Counted from the first letter of the stretch, positions 1 to 7,826 are shown. The stretch: 7,894 nucleotides of DNA from Paracoccaceae bacterium (GCA_002400675.1 NVQY01000189.1:1-7894), one strand, 5' to 3'. Notes: generated by a model not told the origin, from the sequence alone. Numbers and translations are program-made.

Positions 1-781
1 GCATCACCACGAGGTTGGATCGTGTCAGCACGAGTTGGGGCTGATCTTTGGCACCCTGACCCATCAGGCCGACGAGTTGCAGAAATACAAATACGTTGTG
101 CATAACGTCGCGCACGCTTACGGCAAATCCGCCACCTTCATGCCCAAGCCAATCGCCGGCGACAACGGGTCGGGCATGCATGTGAACATGTCGATCTGGA
201 AAGAGGGCAAGCCTTTGTTTGCCGGCGACAAATATGCCGATCTGTCGAATGAGGCGCTGTATTTCATCGGTGGTATCCTCAAGCACGCCAAGGCGCTGAA
301 CGCGTTCACCAACCCCGGCACCAACAGCTACAAGCGGCTGATCCCCGGCTTTGAGGCCCCGGTTCTGCGCGCCTATTCGGCCCGCAACCGGTCAGGCTGC
401 ATTCGTATCCCGTGGTCTGAATCGCCCAAGGCCAAGCGGGTCGAGGCACGCTTTCCCGATCCTAGCGCCAACCCGTACCTGTGCTTTGCCGCGCTGTTGA
501 TGGCCGGTCTGGACGGGATCAAGAACAAGATCGACCCGGGCGAGGCGATGGACAAGAACCTGTATGATCTGCCCGCAGAAGAGCTGGCCGATATCCCCAC
601 CGTTTGTGGGTCCTTGCGCGAGGCGTTGAGCGAGCTTGAGGCCGACATGGACTTTCTGCTGGCCGGGGATGTGTTCACTAAGGATCAGATCGAAGGTTAT
701 ATCGGTCTGAAGATGGAAGAGATCGAGACTTACGAACACACGCCGCATCCGGTTGAATACGGTATGTATTACAGCTGCTAA
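1..781 (+). CDS. glnA: Type I glutamine synthetase, C-terminal part (5' end outside window)
   Basis: Makes glutamine from glutamate, ammonia and ATP in the cytoplasm; it is the central ammonia-assimilation enzyme. The reading frame is open from base 2, giving about 259 residues of a protein that is usually about 470, so the N-terminal part lies upstream of the window. Visible signatures are the HHEV...QHE metal-ligand segment at the very start, the GDNGSGMH nucleotide/metal loop, [10 protein letters not shown], the NRSGCIRIP segment, and [12 protein letters not shown], which carries the conserved metal-ligand Glu and the Arg. The motif [11 protein letters not shown] contains the Tyr (codon 563-565) that corresponds to the adenylylation site of enterobacterial GlnA, so GlnE-type control is likely. 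The C-terminus [14 protein letters not shown] is typical of proteobacterial GSI. In alphaproteobacteria glnB usually precedes glnA, but that region is not visible here. A strong terminator follows. Identification is secure. Confidence 0.97.
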   Translation, partial: HHHEVGSCQHELGLIFGTLTHQADELQKYKYVVHNVAHAYGKSATFMPKPIAGDNGSGMHVNMSIWKEGKPLFAGDKYADLSNEALYFIGGILKHAKALNAFTNPGTNSYKRLIPGFEAPVLRAYSARNRSGCIRIPWSESPKAKRVEARFPDPSANPYLCFAALLMAGLDGIKNKIDPGEAMDKNLYDLPAEELADIPTVCGSLREALSELEADMDFLLAGDVFTKDQIEGYIGLKMEEIETYEHTPHPVEYGMYYSC

Positions 782-786
782 GGTTT

Positions 787-805
787 GATGGGTTGAAAAC
801 CCATC
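787..805. repeat. Small perfect hairpin after glnA, possible dispersed palindrome
   Basis: An 8-bp perfect inverted repeat (GATGGGTT / AACCCATC) surrounds a GAA loop, starting six bases after the glnA stop codon. No T-run follows, so it is not a stand-alone intrinsic terminator. It sits 12 bases upstream of the real terminator stem. It may protect the glnA mRNA 3' end, or be a copy of a short dispersed intergenic palindrome. The second reading needs the genome to test. Confidence 0.5.
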
Positions 806-817
806 CTACGGAAAAAG

Positions 818-852
818 CAAGGGCACCTGGATTGGGTGCCCTTGTTCGTTTT
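818..852. terminator. Intrinsic terminator of glnA, probably bidirectional
   Basis: A perfect 10-bp stem (CAAGGGCACC at 818-827 paired with GGTGCCCTTG at 835-844) closes a 7-nt loop. It is followed by TTCGTTTT on the + strand. On the - strand the same stem is followed by CTTTTTC (from 811-818), so it could also stop transcription of the convergent sulfatase gene. This is the clearest terminator in the window. Confidence 0.9.
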
Positions 853-872
853 CAGGGGGTTGGGCCGAGGGG

Positions 873-2429
<1,557 letters not shown>

Positions 2430-2436
2430 GTAAAAA

Positions 2437-2443
2437 TCTCCTT
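2437..2443 (-). promoter_or_regulatory. Ribosome binding site of the sulfatase gene
   Basis: AAGGAGA on the - strand, 7 nt before the ATG at 2429. This strong match favours that ATG over the in-frame ATG three codons later (2420). Confidence 0.75.
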
Positions 2444-2474
2444 AGTTCCCTATTGGCACGGCCATTCAGTCCGG

Positions 2475-2523
2475 TCGCGGTTTACGCGATCAGCCAAGGC
2501 ACATAGTATTCGCGGGTTACGCG
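2475..2523. promoter_or_regulatory. Imperfect direct repeat in the sulfatase/AraC divergent promoter region
   Basis: TCGCGGTTTACGCG (2475-2488) and TCGCGGGTTACGCG (2510-2523) match at 13 of 14 positions and start 35 bp apart. Each copy also has CGCG arms around a 5-nt centre. They lie in the 132-bp gap between the divergent starts of the sulfatase and the AraC-family gene. AraC-family proteins often bind direct repeats, so this is a reasonable candidate operator for the adjacent regulator. The binding role is inferred. Confidence 0.5.
2481..2509 (+). promoter_or_regulatory. Possible sigma-70-like promoter of the AraC-family gene
   Basis: TTTACG (2481-2486) and TAGTAT (2504-2509) are separated by 17 nt, each matching the -35 and -10 consensus at 4 of 6 positions. 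The first direct-repeat copy overlaps the -35-like box and the second copy begins right after the -10-like box, which would suit autoregulation. The match is weak and could be chance. Confidence 0.3.
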
Positions 2524-2561
2524 CAGAACTTATCATTTCACGTCACCCCCTCAGGAGTCGC

Positions 2562-3590
2562 ATGTCCGGTCTTTTTGTTCCGATGACCAAGGCCAACGGA
2601 TTGGGCAACATGCCCGATCTTCTTGAGCAATGGGCCGGGTCCAGATCGGTGGCGCGCGCCTATGGGCGGGCCGGATTGCCGATGGAGGTGATCCAGTTCC
2701 CCGAGACCTGGATTCCGGTCGATGCAATACGATCCTTGTTTGAAATTTCAGCCCGAGCGGCAGGCGATCGGTGCTTCGGCCTGCACGTTGGCAAGGATAT
2801 GACTCATAAGACTTTTGGATTGTGGATGAAATACAGTGTTCAAGCCGCGACCCTGAGAGACGGGCTGATCCGCGCCAATCAAAGTTCCCGGTTTCAGCAA
2901 ACCGGTGGGAAAGTAGTGTTTGTCCCCGGGGCGCAGGTGTCTTTCTGGCGCTATGTTGCCCCGCCTATGCAGACATCTAGTCAGGTTCAGCATTGTGACC
3001 ACCTGATCTGGCCGACAATCCGGTTCATACAGTCATATCTGGGGCCGCTATGGCTGCCCGAATGGGTCGATGTCAGCTATCCCCGCGACGCGGACGCGCG
3101 TTTGCTTGAGGCGCAGGTGCCCTTTCCGGTTCGCTTTGGCACCCCTTACCTGAGCATGGCGATCCGCAATCGGGATCTGTCGCCCCGGACCCCGCGCCCG
3201 TTTGGGGACGGGCAAAGGATCACCTTTGATGCGGTTCGCGCCTCTGAGGCGGCAGGGCCGAGCAATGAAACGTTGGGCACGGTGTTCAACACCATCACCC
3301 TGCGGCTTTTGGAAGGGCAGACGGATATTGACGGGGCGGCCTGTCAGTTGGGTATCGGCGTGCAAAAACTGCAACGCGACCTGCGTCGCGAAGGGGTGGA
3401 TTACCGCGACCTTCTGAACCGGGCCAAGCGTGTGCGGGCCCAAGAGTTGCTGAGCGATACCGACATGACGGTGATTGATATCGCCCTGTCGCTTGGCTAT
3501 TCGGACCACGGCAATTTTTCCCGCGCATTCAGAAAAATGACCGGCGTCGCCCCATCTGGCTTTCGGGCGCGCAAAGACCAGATGCAATAG
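2562..3590 (+). CDS. AraC-family transcriptional regulator (arabinose-binding-like N-domain, AraC HTH)
   Basis: A 342-aa DNA-binding regulator. Residues about 25-210 resemble the arabinose-binding-like N-terminal domain found in OruR/ArgR-type AraC proteins (segments such as FGLHVG, FGLWMKYSVQAATLRDGL, and a W-x-P...P-x-x-V-RFG region). Residues about 240-338 form the double helix-turn-helix domain: the first HTH spans about 255-275, and the second carries VIDIALSLGYSDHGNFSRAFRKMTG, the AraC signature. It then ends in GVAPSGFR, as is usual. The length fits the family. The start at 2562 follows AGGAG (2553-2557) after 4 nt; the next ATG (2583) has no better site. The gene is divergent from the sulfatase, so that gene is its most likely target, along with its own promoter. 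The effector is unknown; a sulfated compound or its product is only a guess. Confidence 0.93.
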   Translation: MSGLFVPMTKANGLGNMPDLLEQWAGSRSVARAYGRAGLPMEVIQFPETWIPVDAIRSLFEISARAAGDRCFGLHVGKDMTHKTFGLWMKYSVQAATLRDGLIRANQSSRFQQTGGKVVFVPGAQVSFWRYVAPPMQTSSQVQHCDHLIWPTIRFIQSYLGPLWLPEWVDVSYPRDADARLLEAQVPFPVRFGTPYLSMAIRNRDLSPRTPRPFGDGQRITFDAVRASEAAGPSNETLGTVFNTITLRLLEGQTDIDGAACQLGIGVQKLQRDLRREGVDYRDLLNRAKRVRAQELLSDTDMTVIDIALSLGYSDHGNFSRAFRKMTGVAPSGFRARKDQMQ

Positions 3591-3685
3591 GGAAACGGGT
3601 AGGTCTGACCGGCTTTTGCTTTGGCAAACCCGGCGCTTGGGGTTAGCGTGCAGCCTATTGGATGGGTTTTAATTAAGAGGGCAAG

Positions 3686-4486
3686 ATGGGTCGATTGGGA
3701 TTGTTGGGATTGGTATTGGCCGGGATTTTGGGCGCGCAATCGGCGCAGGCCGCGCAATGTGGCAACACCTCAGCCGGGTTCGAGACCTGGAAACGCGAGT
3801 TTGCCCGCGAGGCCAAAAAGGCCGGAGTGAAGAAACGCGGGCTTCAGGCGCTGGCGCAGGCGCAATATGCCAGCCGCACCATCGCGGCGGATCGCAATCA
3901 GAAATCCTTTCACTACAGTCTTGAGAAATTCATGACCCTGCGCGGGGCCGATACGATCGTGGCCCAAGGGCGCAAGCGCAAGGCGCGCAACCCGGCATTT
4001 TACGCGGCTCTGGAAAAACAATACGGCGTGCCTGCGGGCATTCTGATCGCGCTGCATGGCATGGAAACCGCCTTTGGCAGCTTTATGGGCGACAGCCCCA
4101 TCGTGTCGGCGATCACCACGCTGGCCTATGATTGCCGCCGCTCCGATTTCTTTGTGCCCCACGCCATCGGCGCGCTGAAACTGGTGGACAAGGGCAGCCT
4201 GACCAGCGCCACGCTGGGGGCCAAGCACGGCGAGTTGGGGCATACGCAGTTCCTGCCCGGCAATGCGCTAAAGTACGGCGTCGATGCCACCGGCGACCGA
4301 AAGGTCGATTTCTACAATGCCACTGACGCGCTGGCCTCGACCGCCAATTTCCTGCAAAAGAAGGGCTGGAAACGCGGCAAAGGCTATCAGCCGGGGCAGC
4401 CGAATTTTGCGGTGATCAAGCAATGGAATGCGGCAACGGTTTACCAGCAGGCCATCGCTATTATGGCGGCCCGAATCGACGGCTGA
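3686..4486 (+). CDS. MltB-type lytic murein transglycosylase (GH103, SLT_2 domain)
   Basis: A 266-aa enzyme that cleaves the MurNAc-GlcNAc bond of peptidoglycan to give 1,6-anhydromuropeptides, used in wall remodelling. Residues 1-22 are a signal peptide (hydrophobic GLLGLVLAGILG, then AQA). Cys24 lies in AAQC, which is not a lipobox, so a soluble periplasmic protein is expected and not a lipoprotein. The likely catalytic acid is Glu127 in LHGMETAFGSFMG, equivalent to the GVET motif of MltB. Downstream are the GELGHTQFLPGNALKYGVD segment (179-200), matching the family's AGA-G-QFMPSS region, and the DATDAL-like and GWKRG segments. It is shorter than E. coli MltB (about 360 aa) but has the whole catalytic core. 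A Shine-Dalgarno-like AAGAGG (3675-3680) is 5 nt before the ATG. The 95-bp gap to the AraC gene shows no convincing terminator, so read-through is possible. Confidence 0.9.
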   Translation: MGRLGLLGLVLAGILGAQSAQAAQCGNTSAGFETWKREFAREAKKAGVKKRGLQALAQAQYASRTIAADRNQKSFHYSLEKFMTLRGADTIVAQGRKRKARNPAFYAALEKQYGVPAGILIALHGMETAFGSFMGDSPIVSAITTLAYDCRRSDFFVPHAIGALKLVDKGSLTSATLGAKHGELGHTQFLPGNALKYGVDATGDRKVDFYNATDALASTANFLQKKGWKRGKGYQPGQPNFAVIKQWNAATVYQQAIAIMAARIDG

Positions 4487-4571
4487 AATCAGCCAGTACC
4501 AAGGACTTGTCAAGTTTGCGCCCCAAAATGGTCATTATTCGCGGGCACCCGGCGATTTTCAGCGGTTTCGG

Positions 4572-4584
4572 GCCGAATTTCGGC
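4572..4584. promoter_or_regulatory. Perfect short palindrome upstream of the unknown membrane-hairpin gene
   Basis: GCCGAA and TTCGGC arms flank a single T. The spacing is too tight for a good hairpin, so if it is functional it would be a protein-binding dyad. It lies in the 216-bp gap between the transglycosylase and the next gene. Otherwise that gap shows only a weak 5-bp stem (GGCGG 4582-4586 / CCGCC 4594-4598) without a T-run, and a faint promoter. Chance occurrence is possible. Confidence 0.25.
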
Positions 4585-4643
4585 GGAGTTTTCCCGCCAC
4601 CGCGCGCCCAAAGCCCAAAAGTCACTCTGATTTCGTCACAGTT

Positions 4644-4672
4644 TTACCACCGTTGCCGCCTACCTTCTTAAT
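4644..4672 (+). promoter_or_regulatory. Possible promoter of the unknown membrane-hairpin gene
   Basis: TTACCA (4644-4649) and CTTAAT (4667-4672) are 17 nt apart, each with 4 of 6 consensus positions. Transcription would begin near 4680, just ahead of the GGAGG ribosome site at 4690-4694. This is the best promoter-like pair I see in the gap, but it is weak. Confidence 0.3.
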
Positions 4673-4702
4673 CAACGCAGCAAATCGACGGAGGCTTCGG
4701 CC

Positions 4703-5596
4703 ATGGCGCATTCTGGTAAATATCACGCTGGTAAATATCACGGTGGATTGGTTTTTTTCGGTGACCCGGATCAGGCTCTGGATCGGTTTACCCGGATTGT
4801 GACCGCAACGCTTGAGGATTACGGCCATCCGGTCGAACGCCAAAGCATTCTGGACACCTCGAATGCACGGGTCGTGGCCAGTCATTACGCGGTAAAGCTG
4901 ACGCTGGCCGATGATCCGGGCGCGATCTATGAACTGCGCATGGGCAACAAGTCGCTGCAACGGCTTGAGATTTCCCTGTGTCCGGTTGCCGCCGGACAGG
5001 ATGACAAGGACATTTCCGAACTGATGCTGGTGGTGATGATGTACCGGATGGTTGATGTGTTCGCCACCCGGTCGATCGAATGGCTTGAGCCGAAGACCAA
5101 GCTGAGTGTAGAACAGTTTCTGGGTGCCTTTACCAACGTCTCGCCCCGCCGGGTGCGCGGCGGTCAGGAGAACATCGAAGTTTCCGACGAGACCTTTCAT
5201 TCAGTGGACGACACCGCCCATGATCTGGCCGAGCGTTATGACGCCCTGTCCGAGGTGACCGCCAGCGAAGATGACATTGGCCTGATCGACCTGACCGACC
5301 AGGAAACTCTGGCGCTGGCCTATCGGTTCACGCCCGGAGCCGAGGATTTCAACGCCATAACCCCCGAGGAACAGGCGCAAAATGACATCCGCCGACTGGC
5401 CACATGGGGCATGACCGGCATGGTCGCGTTTCTGTCGGCCCCGGTGGCCCTGTCAATGGCGGCGGTCAATCTGATGCGCGGCGAAGATTTCCGGCTGAAC
5501 ACCAATGTATTGTCGCTGACCGGTCTGCTGGTCATGCTGCAAAGCTCTGGCGCGTTGGCCAGCGCGGTGTCCTACCTGCCGCTGGTCGGGCAGTGA
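4703..5596 (+). CDS. Unknown protein with a soluble N-domain and C-terminal two-helix membrane hairpin
   Basis: A 297-aa protein whose family I do not recognise. Residues 1-230 are polar and look like a folded soluble domain: alternating strands and helices at about 14-130 (including GLVFFGDPDQALDRF, HYAVKLTLAD and RLEISLCP), then an acidic region at about 155-225. Two hydrophobic segments follow, about 233-257 and 266-290, joined by a short charged loop (RGEDFRLNTN). They would form a membrane hairpin that places the N-terminal domain in the cytoplasm, as there is no signal peptide. The start at 4703 is well supported by GGAGG at 4690-4694 with 8-nt spacing. The first 13 codons contain a duplicated five-residue unit (GKYH twice). 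It follows the transglycosylase in the same direction after 216 bp and ends 3 bp before the stop of the convergent DUF3445 gene. No catalytic motif is evident, and I assign no function. Confidence 0.85.
   Translation: MAHSGKYHAGKYHGGLVFFGDPDQALDRFTRIVTATLEDYGHPVERQSILDTSNARVVASHYAVKLTLADDPGAIYELRMGNKSLQRLEISLCPVAAGQDDKDISELMLVVMMYRMVDVFATRSIEWLEPKTKLSVEQFLGAFTNVSPRRVRGGQENIEVSDETFHSVDDTAHDLAERYDALSEVTASEDDIGLIDLTDQETLALAYRFTPGAEDFNAITPEEQAQNDIRRLATWGMTGMVAFLSAPVALSMAAVNLMRGEDFRLNTNVLSLTGLLVMLQSSGALASAVSYLPLVGQ
4713..4742 (+). repeat. Perfect 15-bp tandem duplication inside the start of the unknown gene
   Basis: CTGGTAAATATCACG occurs twice back to back (4713-4727 and 4728-4742). The unit is a multiple of three, so the frame is kept, and it encodes SGKYH-AGKYH at residues 4-13. 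The unit is more AT-rich than the surrounding coding sequence. It looks like a recent slippage or duplication event at a tolerant N-terminus. Confidence 0.9.
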
Positions 5597-5599
5597 TCT

Positions 5600-6337
5600 T
5601 TAGCTAAACTCGCCCATTACCGCCGCCCGTGCCAAAACATAGGTGTGGATCGAAAACACCACCGCACCGGTTTGCGGCAGGCGCAGGATGCTTTGACGTT
5701 CACTGCGCAGATAGCCGGCGTTTTCCGCGTCATGCACAGTTTCGGGGTCATTGATGCTGCGCGGCTGGTACAGCGTCGCATCCTCATACCAAAGCGCGTT
5801 GAACCGCCACAGGGGCCGGCCCGCCTGCACCCCGTCAAACAGCCGTTGCACCCGTGCGGCAATACCCGCGTCATAGCCCTGAACCGAGGCATGGATGCCG
5901 ATCAGCGGGGCCATGAACTTTTCCGCCAGCGTCCAGCTGGCCGGAAAACACAGCACCGCCCCGGTCATCACATGCACATCATCGGTCTTTTGCAGGATGC
6001 ACAGGTCTTCCTGTATCAGCCGCCCCAGCGTGCCCAGCGGGTCATCCCGGTCGATGACAACCTGCACCCCGTCCGGACGCGTCACCTGCGCCCCTGCCCC
6101 GGGAAACGCCAACCCCAGCACCAGATCAAGCAGTTCTTGCGCCGCCGGGCGCGCGTCTTGGTCCATCGCCAGAACATCCGGGCGGTGGTCGCGCAGCAAC
6201 CGGTCACGCTCGCCCATCTGGGCATCATAGGCTTCGTCGTGGGTCAGCCAATCTTCGGTCTTCAGCGCCGATATCCCCGGCAAGGCGCGCGGGGCCATGG
6301 GGTCATACGGCAGGGACGTTTGCAAAATCTCGCTCAT
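5600..6337 (-). CDS. DUF3445 protein, heme-dependent oxidative N-demethylase-like
   Basis: A 245-aa protein resembling the DUF3445 family (PF11927), whose studied member is the heme-binding subunit of an oxidative N-demethylase that acts on dimethylamine. Family-like segments are RLIQEDLCILQK (106-117), TGAVLCFPASWTLAEKFMAPLIGIHASVQGYD (125-156), the WRFNALWYEDATLYQP region (177-192) and LRSERQSILRLPQTGAVVFSIHTYV (210-234). No signal peptide or membrane segment is seen, so it is cytoplasmic. The reductase and partner subunits that accompany the studied enzyme are absent from the window, so this copy may be an orphan with another substrate. The ATG at 6337 has only a weak AGGG (6345-6348), 7 nt upstream. 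The gene is divergent from dddP and converges with the unknown membrane-hairpin gene. The family call is fairly sure; activity on any given amine is inference. Confidence 0.85.
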   Translation of the reverse strand: MSEILQTSLPYDPMAPRALPGISALKTEDWLTHDEAYDAQMGERDRLLRDHRPDVLAMDQDARPAAQELLDLVLGLAFPGAGAQVTRPDGVQVVIDRDDPLGTLGRLIQEDLCILQKTDDVHVMTGAVLCFPASWTLAEKFMAPLIGIHASVQGYDAGIAARVQRLFDGVQAGRPLWRFNALWYEDATLYQPRSINDPETVHDAENAGYLRSERQSILRLPQTGAVVFSIHTYVLARAAVMGEFS

Positions 6338-6365
6338 GGGGCAGCCCTATCACCCACGCGCGCGG

Positions 6366-6389
6366 GTGTCGGCCAAAAACGACCGACAC
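6366..6389. promoter_or_regulatory. Inverted repeat between the DUF3445 gene and dddP
   Basis: Perfect 7-bp arms GTGTCGG (6366-6372) and CCGACAC (6383-6389) flank a 10-nt A-rich spacer. A second, overlapping dyad (CACCC 6351-6355 / GGGTG 6364-6368) lies just to its left. The element sits in the 124-bp gap between the divergent starts, about 72 bp before the dddP ATG and 28 bp before the DUF3445 ATG. It is a candidate operator for joint control of both genes. No regulator gene is adjacent. Confidence 0.45.
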
Positions 6390-6424
6390 AAGGTCGCAAT
6401 CTGACCGGACCGGGGCGGGATGTC

Positions 6425-6440
6425 TGCCAGCATGCAGGCA
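6425..6440. promoter_or_regulatory. Near-perfect 16-bp palindrome in the dddP leader
   Basis: TGCCAGCATGCAGGCA is palindromic at 14 of 16 positions, around a GCATGC core. It ends 7 nt before the dddP ribosome site, so it could be an operator or an mRNA structure near the start. The role is unproven and chance is possible. Confidence 0.3.
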
Positions 6441-6447
6441 CCCCGCA

Positions 6448-6453
6448 AAAGGA
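6448..6453 (+). promoter_or_regulatory. Ribosome binding site deciding the dddP start
   Basis: AAAGGA, 8 nt before the ATG at 6462. The in-frame ATG at 6420 would add 14 residues but has only a G-rich stretch directly against it. Confidence 0.65.
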
Positions 6454-6461
6454 ACCGGACC

Positions 6462-7802
6462 ATGCCCAGCCATTACCGCGACACCCGAAAGATCGACCCG
6501 AACCGGGGCAAGACCCTGGGCGACGGCAGCCCCAACGACAATGACCGGATCGAAATCGGCCCGACGCAGTTGGCGTTTGGCGAATGGGCCGCTGCGGGGC
6601 TGGAGCTGCCGGACCTTGCGGCGATGCGCGATCACCGCTGGCAACGGCTGACAAAACATATTGCCGATCGCGGTTACGCCGGGTTGCTGATGTTTGACCC
6701 GCTCAACATTCGCTATGCCACCGACAGCACCAACATGCAGCTTTGGAACACCCACAACCCATTTCGCGCCGTGTTGCTGTGCGCCGATGGCTATATGGTG
6801 ATCTGGGACTACAAGAACTCTCCTTTTCTGAGCAAATTCAATCCGTTGGTGCGCGAACAGCGCTCGGGGGCTGATCTGTTTTATTTTGATCGCGGCGACA
6901 AGATCGACGTTCAGGCCGATGTGTTTGCCAATGAGGTGCGGGTTTTGCTGGAGGAACACAGCCCCGGCAACAAGCGTCTGGCGGTGGACAAGATCATGCT
7001 GCACGGGCTGCGCGCGCTTGAGGCGCAGGGGTTTGAGATCATGGACGGCGAAGAGGTCACCGAGAAATCCCGCGCCGTCAAAGGCCCGGACGAAATTCTG
7101 GCGATGCGCTGTGCGGCGCACGCCTGCGAGGTCGCGGTGGCCGGGATGGAAAGGTTCGCGCGCGAAAATGTACCGCGTGGCGCAACCTCAGAGGATGACA
7201 TCTGGGCGGTGCTGCACGCCGAAAACATCCGGCGCGGCGGCGAGTGGATCGAAACCCGGCTGTTGTCGTCTGGCCAGCGCACCAACCCGTGGTTTCAGGA
7301 ATGCGGCCCGCGTATCGTGCAGACCAATGAAATCATCAGTTTTGACACCGATCTGATCGGCGCTTACGGTATTTGTGTAGATATTTCACGTAGTTGGTGG
7401 GTCGGGGATGCCAAGCCTTCGAACTCGATGATCTATGCCATGCGCCACGCGCACGAACATATCATGACCAACATGCAGATGCTGCGACCCGGCATCACCA
7501 TCCCCGAACTGACCGCGAATGCGCACCGGCTGGACGACAAGTTTCAGGCGCAAAAGTATGGTTGTATCATGCACGGCGTGGGGCTGTGCGATGAATGGCC
7601 GCTGGTGTCCTACCCGGATAAGGCGGTGCCGGGTGCCTTTGACTATGCGCTTGAGCCGGGCATGGTCCTGTGTGTCGAGGCTTGCGTGGGCGAGGTTGGC
7701 GGCGCATTTTCCATCAAGCTGGAAGATCAGGTTCTGGTCACCGAGGACGGGTTTGAGAACCTGACCAAATATCCGTTTGATGCGGCGCTGATGGGGGACT
7801 GA
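6462..7802 (+). CDS. dddP: DMSP lyase DddP (M24 metallopeptidase fold)
   Basis: Cleaves dimethylsulfoniopropionate to dimethyl sulfide, acrylate and a proton; a cytoplasmic, metal-dependent, dimeric enzyme. The 446-aa product starting at 6462 matches DddP along its whole length as I know it: KIDPNRG, GDGSPNDNDRIEIGPTQLAFGEW, FDPLNIRYATDSTNMQLWNTHNPFR, and the C-terminus YPFDAALMG. All six metal-ligand positions reported for the Ruegeria lacuscaerulensis enzyme appear at the same numbers: Asp295 and Asp297 (FDTD), Asp307, His371 (MHGVG), Glu406 and Glu421. The proposed catalytic base Asp377 (LCDEW) is also present. The exact match of numbering supports this start over the longer one at 6420. 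Residues 1-190 form the creatinase-like N-domain and 200-446 the pita-bread domain. The gene is divergent from a DUF3445 gene; no acrylate-handling gene is in view. Confidence 0.96.
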   Translation: MPSHYRDTRKIDPNRGKTLGDGSPNDNDRIEIGPTQLAFGEWAAAGLELPDLAAMRDHRWQRLTKHIADRGYAGLLMFDPLNIRYATDSTNMQLWNTHNPFRAVLLCADGYMVIWDYKNSPFLSKFNPLVREQRSGADLFYFDRGDKIDVQADVFANEVRVLLEEHSPGNKRLAVDKIMLHGLRALEAQGFEIMDGEEVTEKSRAVKGPDEILAMRCAAHACEVAVAGMERFARENVPRGATSEDDIWAVLHAENIRRGGEWIETRLLSSGQRTNPWFQECGPRIVQTNEIISFDTDLIGAYGICVDISRSWWVGDAKPSNSMIYAMRHAHEHIMTNMQMLRPGITIPELTANAHRLDDKFQAQKYGCIMHGVGLCDEWPLVSYPDKAVPGAFDYALEPGMVLCVEACVGEVGGAFSIKLEDQVLVTEDGFENLTKYPFDAALMGD

Positions 7803-7811
7803 CTGCTAGTA

Positions 7812-7821
7812 CCCCCCCCCC
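7812..7821 (+). repeat. Run of ten C after dddP
   Basis: Ten consecutive C, followed by G and four more C, start 10 bases after the dddP stop codon. It is intergenic. Such runs vary in length by slippage and are prone to sequencing error, so the exact length is uncertain. Confidence 0.8.
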
Positions 7822-7826
7822 GCCCC

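Noticed and set aside
169..190. Asn in place of the second His in the glutamine synthetase GMHVNMS segment as a loss-of-function change
   Set aside because: The metal-ligand His of GSGMH is kept, and Asn at the later position is common in bacterial type I glutamine synthetases.
3609..3633. A hairpin after the AraC-family gene as its terminator
   Set aside because: The stem is broken (CCGG, then TTTGC/GCAAA with unpaired bases) and no T-run follows, so I cannot support termination there.
3668..3673. TTTAAT as a -10 box for the transglycosylase gene
   Set aside because: It lies only 12 bases before the ATG, which would leave the ribosome site at or before the transcript start, and no -35 box is at a fitting distance.
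4428..4802. A 124-codon + strand frame bridging the transglycosylase and the unknown gene
   Set aside because: It overlaps both real genes in another frame, lacks a ribosome site, and its translation is Arg/Pro-rich without any motif.
5597..5599. Three-base gap between convergent stop codons as a sign of a truncated or fused gene
   Set aside because: Both proteins end naturally for their layout (membrane hairpin; complete DUF3445 C-terminus), so this is just tight packing.
6420..6461. A 14-codon N-terminal extension of dddP
   Set aside because: The ATG at 6462 has a better ribosome site and gives active-site numbering identical to studied DddP; the extension also covers a palindrome more likely to be untranslated.
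5645..6544. A 299-codon open frame on the + strand across the DUF3445 gene and the start of dddP
   Set aside because: It is antisense to the DUF3445 gene and overlaps the dddP start; its composition (many Gln, Arg, His, Pro) is that of a shadow frame.
6303..7121. A 272-codon open frame on the - strand inside dddP
   Set aside because: It is antisense to the strongly supported dddP and shows no domain.
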